DNA from: Chitinophagaceae bacterium
Lineage (GTDB): Bacteria; Bacteroidota; Bacteroidia; Chitinophagales; Chitinophagaceae
DNA: 10,997 nt
Reading direction: 5' to 3'
Assembly (NCBI GenBank): GCA_025924755.1
Contig: JAICHT010000101.1
Span: 1-10,997 of the forward strand
The position numbers were made by a program, and so were the translations under genes. Positions 1 to 6,319 of the stretch are shown here, piece after piece. The notes below the pieces were generated by a model. It was given only the letters and a program-made list of their open reading frames with translations, was not told the DNA's origin and did not search any database. The first letter of the stretch is position 1, and each line of letters begins with the position of its first letter.

Positions 1-356
1 GCCATTTTTTGTGCTTCAATAGCCTGCTGCGCTTCTGTTACAATTTTAGCCGATTCGGTTTTAGCCTGGTCTTTTGCATCGTTTACCATCCGGTCTCTTA
101 TTTCCTTTGCCTCGCGTAACATAGCCGATCTTTCTTCACGGGCCTTAGCCATCAATGCTTCGTTCTCGTTTTTCAATTGCGCCATTTCTGCCTTTACCCG
201 CTCGGCGGTCTCTAAAGAGCCGGCAATGGTTTTTTCCCGTTCATCCAATGAAGATAATATGGGCTTCCAGGCAAATTTCTTTAATATGGCAAATACGATA
301 ATGAAGGCAAGCAGCGTCCAGAATAGTAATCCTAAAGAAGGGGTAAGAAGTTGCAT
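1..356 (-). CDS. atpF: F-type ATP synthase subunit b (AtpF), 3' end beyond window
   Basis: This is the N-terminal 118 codons of the b subunit, the peripheral-stalk protein that holds F1 still against the rotating c-ring. The frame opens at ATG 356-354 (MQLLTPSLGLLFWTLLAF) and stays open to the window edge, so about 45 residues are probably missing. Residues 7-25 form one hydrophobic membrane helix. It is followed by FAWKPI, a basic and aromatic hinge typical of bacterial b subunits, and then by a long, highly charged Ala/Glu/Lys/Arg-rich helix (about 38 onward) expected to form the right-handed coiled-coil dimer. It lies 129 bases downstream of atpE on the same strand, an unusually wide gap for an atp operon. 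The next genes outside the window are likely atpH, atpA and atpG by family convention. The identification is confident from topology, composition and neighbours. Confidence 0.95.
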   Translation of the reverse strand, partial: MQLLTPSLGLLFWTLLAFIIVFAILKKFAWKPILSSLDEREKTIAGSLETAERVKAEMAQLKNENEALMAKAREERSAMLREAKEIRDRMVNDAKDQAKTESAKIVTEAQQAIEAQKM

Positions 357-381
357 ATGATAAGTGATTCCAATTTTATAA

Positions 382-412
382 TTCAAAATAAGCCATATTG
401 CGCTATTTTGAA
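382..412. repeat. Inverted repeat in the atpE-atpF gap
   Basis: TTCAAAATA (382-390) and TATTTTGAA (404-412) are perfect 9-base inverted repeats around a 13-base centre. The element sits about 25 bases upstream of the atpF start. The arms are AT-rich, so an RNA hairpin would be weak. It could equally be a protein-binding site or chance in AT-rich DNA. No function is established. Confidence 0.45.
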
Positions 413-433
413 CTTTTACTTTTAAATTTAATT

Positions 434-470
434 AAACTGCATCCGCCGCCCTGTGCTTAAGATGCAGTTT
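434..470. terminator. Hairpin between atpE and atpF, possible attenuator or mRNA stabiliser
   Basis: AAACTGCATC (434-443) and GATGCAGTTT (461-470) form a perfect 10-base-pair stem with a 17-base loop. In the direction of the atp operon (minus strand), the hairpin begins 15 bases after the atpE stop and its 3' side runs into TTTAATTAAATTT. That is only a weak T-tract, so partial termination or 3'-end protection of an atpBE message is more plausible than full termination. In the plus direction the stem is followed by GTTTTTTTG, which resembles a proper intrinsic terminator, although no plus-strand gene precedes it. The hairpin itself is seen directly; its role is inferred. Confidence 0.5.
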
Positions 471-485
471 GTTTTTTTGTGTTGA

Positions 486-734
486 TTACACGAACATAGC
501 AAGGATACCTGCAATAACCGCAAACAAGGCAACACCTTCAATAAGGGCTGCTGTCAGGATCATATTGGCACGGATATCATTGGAGGCTTCCGGCTGGCGT
601 GCAATGGATTCCACCGCACCTCTACCAATCTGGCCGATACCGATACCGGCACCGATGGCTGCCAAACCCGCACCCAATGCGCCACCGGCATTTGCCCAGG
701 CTACTGTGCTCAACAATACAAATAATAAACTCAT
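486..734 (-). CDS. atpE: F-type ATP synthase subunit c (AtpE)
   Basis: This encodes the proton-carrying ring subunit of F0, a hairpin of two membrane helices. The chosen start is ATG 734, giving 82 residues (MSLLFVLLST...). An upstream in-frame ATG at 815 would add 27 residues overlapping the end of atpB and is unlikely. Helix 1 holds the glycine repeat (about 17-40, GAGIGIGQIGRG), the polar loop is ARQPE (45-49), and helix 2 carries the essential carboxylate Glu66 in ALIEGVALF. The residue after Glu66 is Gly rather than the Ser/Thr of sodium-type rings, and the helix-1 position that is Gln in the Ilyobacter sodium ring aligns with Ile. This points to proton coupling (inference from family knowledge). 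The hydrophobic N-terminus followed by ANA resembles a cleavable or insertion signal. It lies 34 bases downstream of atpB and is followed by a strong hairpin. Confidence 0.97.
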   Translation of the reverse strand: MSLLFVLLSTVAWANAGGALGAGLAAIGAGIGIGQIGRGAVESIARQPEASNDIRANMILTAALIEGVALFAVIAGILAMFV

Positions 735-768
735 GGTTGTTCTTTTATAATGATTAAAAAAAGACGAA

Positions 769-1914
769 TTAAACAATAACACGATCATCCGGCAGATCGT
801 GAGGCTCGTGTTCATTAGTATGATTTTCTTCTAATGCCTGCCCGATAAATACTGCCGTAAGATTAGTGAAAATGAAAGCCTGGATAAAAGCCACTAATAT
901 TTCGATAAGATAGATAAATACAGAAAAAGCAATTGATACAGGCGAAAAGCCCCAGCCGATTCCACTACTTAACGAACCGAAAATAAAGATCAGCGAAATT
1001 AAACAGATGATTACAATGTGCCCAGCCACCATATTGGCAAACAAACGAATGATAAGCGCAAACGGCTTTGTAAAAATGCCTAAAATTTCCACTGGTATCA
1101 TAATGATTTTAATACCAAGCGGCACAGGCGGCCAAAAGATATGACCCCAATAATGCTTATTACCACTTAAGACAATAACCAGAAATGATATAACACCCAA
1201 CACTGCAGTAAAAGCAATATTGCCGGTTACATTGGCCGAACCGGGGATTAACCCAAACAAGGTATTAATTAATATAAAAAAGAAAACAGTAAGCAGGTAA
1301 GGCATATACTTTTTGTACTTATGCCCGATATTAGGCTTGGCTACCTCCACAATAATAAACTCAACTACCGGCTCAATAACATTTTGCCAGCCTTTTGGCG
1401 CTGTTTTTATACCTTGTCCCTGGCTGTATTTTTTAGCAACCGATAAAAGCAATGAAACCAGTACTATTAGGGCAATAATCATTTGCACTACATTGCGGGT
1501 TAGCGAAAAATCGTACACTTTTACTGAAGGGTCAGCCGCTGTAATAGTATTGCCTTCCATCTTATAGCCATTATATATAGTACGGCCATGGTCGAACCTG
1601 GAGGAACTGAATACCGATAACCCTTTTTGGGGAGAATAAAGAATGACCGGCAACGGAATAATGGCATGGTGCTCCTGGCCGTCACTTCCTTCATAAGAAA
1701 AAAAGTGGAACTCATGTGCATCCAGCACGTGTCCAAAAATCACCTCGTTGGCGTCAAAAACATTTTTCTTGCCTTTCTCTTTTTTTATACCTTCCTGGTC
1801 TACCACTTTTTCATGCAACGTAGTATCGGTTTGAGCTGATACCTGCGCGGAAAATAGCGTTAAAAAAACGCTGAAAGCCGCTACCCATAAGCATTTGATA
1901 CGATCAAGAGCCAT
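769..1914 (-). CDS. atpB: F-type ATP synthase subunit a (AtpB)
   Basis: This is the stator subunit that forms the two proton half-channels against the c-ring. At 381 residues it is much longer than the 271-residue E. coli protein. The N-terminus is a signal peptide (hydrophobic 8-22, likely cleavage near SAQVSA 22-27), followed by about 110 mostly polar residues including the His-rich stretch DAHEFHFF (65-72), presumably exported. Membrane helices follow from about 141 onward. The essential Arg is Arg290 in IIRLFANM, and the conserved Gln is Gln345 in FIQAFIF. His299 and Glu338 occupy the positions of E. coli Glu219 and His245, the swapped pair also found in other lineages. AGGA lies upstream of ATG 1914. 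It heads the visible atpB-atpE-atpF unit. The tail (361-381) is hydrophilic and His/Asp/Glu-rich. Confidence 0.96.
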   Translation of the reverse strand: MALDRIKCLWVAAFSVFLTLFSAQVSAQTDTTLHEKVVDQEGIKKEKGKKNVFDANEVIFGHVLDAHEFHFFSYEGSDGQEHHAIIPLPVILYSPQKGLSVFSSSRFDHGRTIYNGYKMEGNTITAADPSVKVYDFSLTRNVVQMIIALIVLVSLLLSVAKKYSQGQGIKTAPKGWQNVIEPVVEFIIVEVAKPNIGHKYKKYMPYLLTVFFFILINTLFGLIPGSANVTGNIAFTAVLGVISFLVIVLSGNKHYWGHIFWPPVPLGIKIIMIPVEILGIFTKPFALIIRLFANMVAGHIVIICLISLIFIFGSLSSGIGWGFSPVSIAFSVFIYLIEILVAFIQAFIFTNLTAVFIGQALEENHTNEHEPHDLPDDRVIV

Positions 1915-2099
1915 GTATTCCTGAAATTTTGCGCAAAGATAGGAAAGCTAAGGGAAATTAAGGACTCAAAATTGAATTTCATGCTTTCAGGAAAGCACAA
2001 TTAACAACGACATAAGATTTATGCCGTAGCAGTATTTTGTCAGCTTCCTTTCCGAAATCCACTTCCGGCACACGCAACAGGTGGTTTTTTTAAGATTTA
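1915..2099. other. Intergenic region between the ABC exporter gene and atpB
   Basis: This gap of 185 bases holds the candidate atpB -7 element at 1934-1941 and a small hairpin, TGCTTT / AAAGCA (1982-1987 / 1992-1997, loop CAGG). The hairpin is not followed by a T-run on either strand, so I do not call it a terminator. I see no open frame with coding character and no clear terminator for the upstream exporter gene, so read-through into atpB cannot be excluded. Confidence 0.6.
1934..1941 (-). promoter_or_regulatory. Possible Bacteroidota -7 promoter element for atpB
   Basis: On the minus strand this reads TATCTTTG, a full match to the Bacteroidetes TAnnTTTG -7 consensus. It would place the transcript start about 15 bases before the atpB ATG. 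The best upstream TTTG (1970-1967) is about 25 bases away, farther than the usual 19-21, so the -33 element is doubtful. It is the only convincing promoter candidate in the gap upstream of atpB. Confidence 0.35.
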
Positions 2100-3857
2100 T
2101 TATACAGCAACTTTAGACTTTTCAAACTGCATCTGGTGCAGCTTGGCATAAAAGCCGCCTTTCTGCAACAGCTCGGCATGGGTGCCTACCTCTTTCAATT
2201 CTCCTTTATCCAGTACGATGATTTTATCGGCCCGCTGTATGGTAGATAAGCGGTGCGCTATCACAATAGAGGTTCTGCCGGATATCAACGTATTAATGGC
2301 ATTTTCTATTAACAGCTCACTTTCCGTATCAATGGAAGAAGTGGCTTCATCCAATATTAATATAGATGGATTGTAAAGCAAAGCCCGGATAAACGACAGG
2401 AGTTGGCGCTGGCCCAGGGATAAAGTAGCGCCCCGCTCCATCACATTATAGTCATATCCGCCCGGCAACTGCATAATAAATTCGTGCATGCCTATAAGCT
2501 TAGCGGCTTCTACTACTTTTTCCTTTGATATGGCCGGGTTATACAGCGTTATATTATCCAGTACCGAACCCGAAAACAGAAATACGTCTTGCAATACAAT
2601 ACCAATATTTTTCCGCAACACCTCTAAATTGTAATCTTCTATTGATATGTTATCTATTTTAATAGCTCCTTTATCAATATGGTATAGCCGGCTCAGCAGA
2701 CTGATGATGGTGGTTTTACCGCTGCCGGTATGACCTACAATAGCCACCGTTTGCCCTTCCTGCACATGAAATGAAATATCCTTTAATACCGGATGGTTGG
2801 GTGTGTAGCCAAACCATACTTTCTCAAAGTCTATTTTTCCCTTTACTACTTCAGGCGCATACACGCCTTCTTCTTTGGTGACATCATCATTATCCAGCAC
2901 TTTAAAAACGCGTTCGCTGGATACCATACCCATTTGTATCACGTTAAACTTATCGGCTATCACCCGTAGCGGACGGAAGATGAGGTTCAAAAATTGAATA
3001 AAGGCTACCATCACTCCGGCATTGATCCGCTGCCCCGATCCCCACCATACAATTAAACCAATAGAAGTAGCCAGTATAATTTCCACTACGGGGAAAAACA
3101 CGGAGTATGCGAAAATAGATTTGATATTAGCGTTCCGGTGTTCTTTGTTGATTTCTTCAAACTTTTTAAATTCCTGCTTCTCTGCAGCAAATGCCTGTAC
3201 GATATACATACCCGTTAAATGTTCCTGCACAAAAGCATTCAACCGCGCAACGGCATTACGCACCCGGTGAAAAGACTTGTTGACACTTTCTTTAAAATAA
3301 TACGTGGCAATAATTAATATCGGAAAGGGTATCAAACACACCAGCGTCAGCGTCCAGTCCATCCAAAACATGACGCCTAATACACATAAAATAGAGAGCA
3401 GGTCTGCTACCATTGGTATCAATCCATCGGAAAAAATATCATTTACCCTTTCAATATCATCTACCGTACGGGTAGTAAGGGTGCCAATAGGCGTAATATC
3501 AAATTGACGAAGGTTCAGCCGCAATACTTTTTTGTACACGGTTACCCGCAAATCCTTTACCACGGCCTGCCCCAGCCAGGAGGTAATATAGGAAAAGTAA
3601 AACCGCAAGCCTGTTTCCAGCAGCAAAAACACAATTTGAATAATGGTAATAGTAACCAGGGCATGCGCCAGCTTATGCGTAATATATTTATCTACCGTAA
3701 GCTGAATAAGATATGGGCGTATGGGTGTAAAAACCGCTAATACGATGGATAAAAAAATAGATTGATAAAACCGACCCTTGTAGGGGGAGGCAAAGTGCAA
3801 TACCCTTTTTAAAAGGCCTACATCAAAAAATTGTTTCTTTGTTTCCTGGCTGCTCAA
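2100..3857 (-). CDS. ABC exporter half-transporter (fused membrane and ATPase domains), MsbA/MdlB-like
   Basis: This is a 585-residue protein with an N-terminal six-helix exporter domain (about 15-310) fused to an ATPase domain (about 341-585), the usual type I exporter half that works as a dimer. Visible ATPase motifs are the A-loop Tyr351, Walker A GHTGSGKT (375-382), Q-loop Gln423, signature LSLGQ (479-483), Walker B ILILDE with catalytic Glu504, D-loop SSID (507-510) and switch His535. All catalytic residues are present, so a homodimer could hydrolyse ATP at both sites. The signature has Leu in place of the first Gly of LSGGQ, as related sequences with LSVGQ or LSLGQ also do. The start must be TTG at 3857-3855. 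A TAA lies four codons upstream and no early in-frame ATG exists. The substrate (lipid, drug or peptide) cannot be told from sequence, and neither neighbour helps. Confidence 0.93.
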   Translation of the reverse strand: MSSQETKKQFFDVGLLKRVLHFASPYKGRFYQSIFLSIVLAVFTPIRPYLIQLTVDKYITHKLAHALVTITIIQIVFLLLETGLRFYFSYITSWLGQAVVKDLRVTVYKKVLRLNLRQFDITPIGTLTTRTVDDIERVNDIFSDGLIPMVADLLSILCVLGVMFWMDWTLTLVCLIPFPILIIATYYFKESVNKSFHRVRNAVARLNAFVQEHLTGMYIVQAFAAEKQEFKKFEEINKEHRNANIKSIFAYSVFFPVVEIILATSIGLIVWWGSGQRINAGVMVAFIQFLNLIFRPLRVIADKFNVIQMGMVSSERVFKVLDNDDVTKEEGVYAPEVVKGKIDFEKVWFGYTPNHPVLKDISFHVQEGQTVAIVGHTGSGKTTIISLLSRLYHIDKGAIKIDNISIEDYNLEVLRKNIGIVLQDVFLFSGSVLDNITLYNPAISKEKVVEAAKLIGMHEFIMQLPGGYDYNVMERGATLSLGQRQLLSFIRALLYNPSILILDEATSSIDTESELLIENAINTLISGRTSIVIAHRLSTIQRADKIIVLDKGELKEVGTHAELLQKGGFYAKLHQMQFEKSKVAV

Positions 3858-3883
3858 TTGTTTTTGTTATTCTTTAGTGGCTG

Positions 3884-3891
3884 CAAAATTA
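3884..3891 (-). promoter_or_regulatory. Possible -7 promoter element for the ABC exporter gene
   Basis: The minus strand reads TAATTTTG, matching TAnnTTTG. It is 26 bases upstream of the TTG start of the exporter gene, inside the 55-base gap after the preceding gene. No good -33 TTTG lies at 19-21 bases, so support is partial. If it works, transcription would start near 3877, just upstream of the TTG codon. Confidence 0.3.
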
Positions 3892-3912
3892 ACGGAATTT
3901 GAAGGCAATCCT

Positions 3913-6138
3913 TTATTCTTCGTCCGTTACACCCATAGCGCTGTTATATGCTTTTATAAAAATGGCACCCAGGTTTTTGTAGGGAGGAATGTAATCTTCA
4001 AAGCCTTCTATTTTACCTGCCTTGGCTCTAAACTCATTCCAAAAAGGAATCCAGTCAATATTGTTTCCGTTTCTTAACTTTTCATCCAAAATATTTAACA
4101 AGGGCTGGTTAATAAACATTTTACCCGTTTGCTTTGAAGCAATGATATGGGCATCCGGCGCATGCACCAATACATCGTGTATCACATTATAGCCACCACA
4201 GGAACCCAGGATCACAATTTTAGCAGCCGGTTTTATCTGCTCAATAGTAGAGCTTACCCAATAACTATGGCCGCGGTGCACCACGATAGTAGGCTGAATG
4301 CCTTTTTCTTCCAAATATGAATTGAGTGCTTCCTGTGCTTTGTCCAGCTCGCCGGGCTGCTTTTCGTCATCCATCCATTTATTGGCATATACCACCATGG
4401 GTTTGCCTTTTACCGATGTAAACGAAAGCCAGTATTTATTATCGTCGGTCTTTTTCCAGTTTCCATTGGCAAAAGCCGGAATAAAGCCGTTAAAATTCAT
4501 TTTGCCATCTTCATCGCCATAAAAAAACACCTGCATCACTACCTTGCCGGAACTGTCGTTTGTAAGCGATTTGTAATTGATATTATATACCGGTGGGATG
4601 CCAAACTCTTTCGACAGATCAATATTATTACTGGTATCGGCAGAAAGGAAAAGCTTATACAACAGGTTGTACATTACTATGCCCTGCTTGTTATTTTTTA
4701 AAAGGTTTTTGTCGTAATTGCTTTTGGCAAGACTTAAAACATAATTAGCCAACGGTTTGTTTCGCTCTGAAATATTTACATAAGAATCGGCCACATCCAC
4801 GCCATCTTCCAGCCCTTCCGATTTTTCCAGGCCGTTCACAAAAGCAGTCATTACTGCCTGGGCATCTTCGCCCTTTGGAAAGCTTTTCAAAAAATCGTTC
4901 AGCGTATTATAGCCTGCCGCCATTTTAATAAATTTTTTAAACCGGTCAAACCCAACGCTGGCCAGCAACGAATCGCCCCGGTTTCCGATTTTGCTCATCA
5001 TAAGCGGGTACACACCGGCTACATAGCTGGACGTATAAATTTCATCTTCGCTGGAAACAGCTAAATAATAGAGTTCCTGGGCAGTTAAGGGTTGCAGTAT
5101 TTTAAACCGTACGGCGTCGGGCGACTCGTGCAAGGCGTTAATCTCCCGCACAAAAATATCCTTTGCTTTTCTTTCCAGCGTTTTCATTAAAGCCGTATAC
5201 CCGTAGGCAGTATCTTTATTCATAGCACGGGCTACATAATCGATCCGCGTTCTTACCAACAGGCGGTAATATTTCACATCATCACCCAATACGGCATTAA
5301 CGTCCTCGATCTTCTGCTTGCCTTTTACAATATTGTCCAGAAAAGGAAAGTACAACTGTCCGCTACCGCTGGCTGCCATTTTAACTACGGCTTTTACCAA
5401 TGGGTCGTTTACATTTTTAATGGCATATCCCAGTTTATTATTGGCCTGGGCAAAGTCATATAGCTGTGTAGGATATTTATAGGCCGCTACTTTGATTAAG
5501 CTGTCCCTGAAAGGCACATCAGGATTATCTTTCAGCGTATAAAAAGCCCGTTCCGGATGAAGCTGTATATATTTATGGAGCAAGGCATTTCGGGCATTTT
5601 TCAGGTTGATACTGTTATCGAAAGCACCGGAACCTACCAGCAAATTGCCTACATCATAGCTTTGCTTATCAATAAGGCTTTCAATACTTTCGTTCTTTTC
5701 GTCTTCATTTATAGCGGTTTCATATACATCCAGTACCACCGGAAAACTGCTGGGGTTGAACTTATGCGCCTTAAAACTTGTTGTAAAATTTTGCAACATC
5801 CGCTCCAGCCCCCTTATATAAGCTACTTTTTTAGCGTGGTTGGAAAGCGAATCTTTTTCAATTTGATATTGAAGCCGGTCCACGGTTTGTGTAAGCGCCC
5901 GTGTTACCAAAAAATTAATCTCTTCATTAGTAGTACCGGTAAACTGATCGTCGGCATGACCGTCGGCCCTTAAGGCTGCTTTTTGTTCCTTATCTACATA
6001 CCCATGAAACAACTGGCGGTTGATGGGAGGTTTAAATCCTTTATAATCTGTTCCGCCGGATTGGGCTGCACCATATAAGCCAACTACTAAGCCCATGCTT
6101 ACCCACAGTAACCGTAAGGTAGGATACATACTCCTCAT
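3913..6138 (-). CDS. Exported protein of unknown family with a C-terminal clan CD (caspase-like) cysteine-peptidase-like region
   Basis: I do not recognise this 741-residue protein as a named family. Residues 4-26 look like a signal peptide (hydrophobic LLWVSMGLVVGLYGAAQ), so it is probably periplasmic or exported. There is no lipobox Cys and no sorting domain that I can see. Residues about 70-510 are mostly helical and charged, without a motif I can name. From about 530 the pattern changes to alternating strands and helices: VVMQVFFYGDEDG, then PTIVVHRGH (616-624), a helix, KIVILGSCGGY (640-650), another helix, and AHIIASKQTG (663-672). A hydrophobic strand ending in His (621 or 624), followed by a strand ending in Ser-Cys647-Gly-Gly, is the arrangement of clan CD peptidases such as caspases, gingipains and CHAT domains. 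The His-Cys distance of 23-26 is shorter than usual. The start could be ATG 6138 or ATG 6129. It is divergent from phoB and 55 bases upstream of the exporter gene. Confidence 0.85.
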   Translation of the reverse strand: MRSMYPTLRLLWVSMGLVVGLYGAAQSGGTDYKGFKPPINRQLFHGYVDKEQKAALRADGHADDQFTGTTNEEINFLVTRALTQTVDRLQYQIEKDSLSNHAKKVAYIRGLERMLQNFTTSFKAHKFNPSSFPVVLDVYETAINEDEKNESIESLIDKQSYDVGNLLVGSGAFDNSINLKNARNALLHKYIQLHPERAFYTLKDNPDVPFRDSLIKVAAYKYPTQLYDFAQANNKLGYAIKNVNDPLVKAVVKMAASGSGQLYFPFLDNIVKGKQKIEDVNAVLGDDVKYYRLLVRTRIDYVARAMNKDTAYGYTALMKTLERKAKDIFVREINALHESPDAVRFKILQPLTAQELYYLAVSSEDEIYTSSYVAGVYPLMMSKIGNRGDSLLASVGFDRFKKFIKMAAGYNTLNDFLKSFPKGEDAQAVMTAFVNGLEKSEGLEDGVDVADSYVNISERNKPLANYVLSLAKSNYDKNLLKNNKQGIVMYNLLYKLFLSADTSNNIDLSKEFGIPPVYNINYKSLTNDSSGKVVMQVFFYGDEDGKMNFNGFIPAFANGNWKKTDDNKYWLSFTSVKGKPMVVYANKWMDDEKQPGELDKAQEALNSYLEEKGIQPTIVVHRGHSYWVSSTIEQIKPAAKIVILGSCGGYNVIHDVLVHAPDAHIIASKQTGKMFINQPLLNILDEKLRNGNNIDWIPFWNEFRAKAGKIEGFEDYIPPYKNLGAIFIKAYNSAMGVTDEE

Positions 6139-6142
6139 AGTG

Positions 6143-6150
6143 CAAATTTA
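6143..6150 (-). promoter_or_regulatory. Possible -7 element just upstream of the unknown exported protein
   Basis: The minus strand reads TAAATTTG, a full TAnnTTTG match, ending only five bases before ATG 6138. Transcription from it would begin at or inside the first codons, implying a nearly leaderless message or use of the second ATG at 6129. No -33 TTTG is seen at the usual distance, so this may be coincidence. Confidence 0.22.
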
Positions 6151-6161
6151 AGTCCCGCTGA

Positions 6162-6197
6162 TTAACATTAGGTTAAAACAATATACAGTTATTAAGA
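6162..6197. promoter_or_regulatory. Row of TTAACA-like hexamers, possible Pho box
   Basis: Four related hexamers occur on the plus strand: TTAACA (6162), TTAAAA (6173), TATACA (6182) and TTAAGA (6192), with start-to-start spacing of 11, 9 and 10 bases, roughly one helical turn. Spaced direct repeats of this kind are how PhoB/PhoP-family regulators bind; the Bacillus PhoP repeat is close to TTAACA. The site lies between the divergent phoB and exported-protein genes, a sensible place for autoregulation. The region is AT-rich, so chance similarity is a real possibility. Confidence 0.35.
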
Positions 6198-6201
6198 TTG
6201 C

Positions 6202-6225
6202 ATATATAGTAAGAATACTATGTAT
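6202..6225. repeat. 10-base inverted repeat upstream of phoB
   Basis: ATATATAGTA (6202-6211) and TACTATGTAT (6216-6225) pair over ten positions with one G-T wobble, around the four-base centre AGAA. It lies about 95 bases upstream of the phoB start and directly after the TTAACA-like repeats. It could be a dimeric regulator's operator or a hairpin in a leader transcript. It has no T-run, so it is not a standard terminator. Confidence 0.45.
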
Positions 6226-6296
6226 CTCCAGCATTAATTTTTTATTAAGTCTTTGTGATGTTGGCGGTCATATTAGTGGCTGATAGCATTTTACTG

Positions 6297-6304
6297 TAGG
6301 TTTG
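6297..6304 (+). promoter_or_regulatory. Possible -7 promoter element for phoBR
   Basis: TAGGTTTG matches the Bacteroidetes TAnnTTTG consensus and ends 15 bases before the phoB ATG at 6320, giving a leader of about ten bases. The upstream position for a -33 box shows only TTAG (6273-6276), a three-of-four match to TTTG at a spacing of about 20. Moderate to weak support. Confidence 0.33.
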
Positions 6305-6319
6305 CTGCAAACAACTGGC

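Noticed and set aside
469..750. Plus-strand 93-codon open frame opposite atpE
   Set aside because: It is the antisense shadow of the c subunit, rich in Ala/Pro from the complementary glycine-repeat codons, and has no family likeness of its own.
1982..1997. TGCTTT / AAAGCA hairpin as a terminator of the exporter gene
   Set aside because: It is a short stem, 100 bases past the stop, with no T-run on either side.
2013..2100. Direct repeat TAAGATTTAT at 2013-2022 and 2091-2100
   Set aside because: It is ten AT-rich bases, one copy touching the exporter stop codon; no flanking structure suggests an attachment site or mobile-element end.
5557..5973. Plus-strand 138-codon open frame opposite the unknown exported protein
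   Set aside because: The minus strand has a continuous 741-codon frame with a signal peptide and coherent composition; the plus frame has no recognisable features.
6302..6319. TTG 6302 as the phoB start
   Set aside because: It adds six residues absent from the usual response-regulator N-terminus, and it overlaps the candidate -7 element; ATG 6320 is better.
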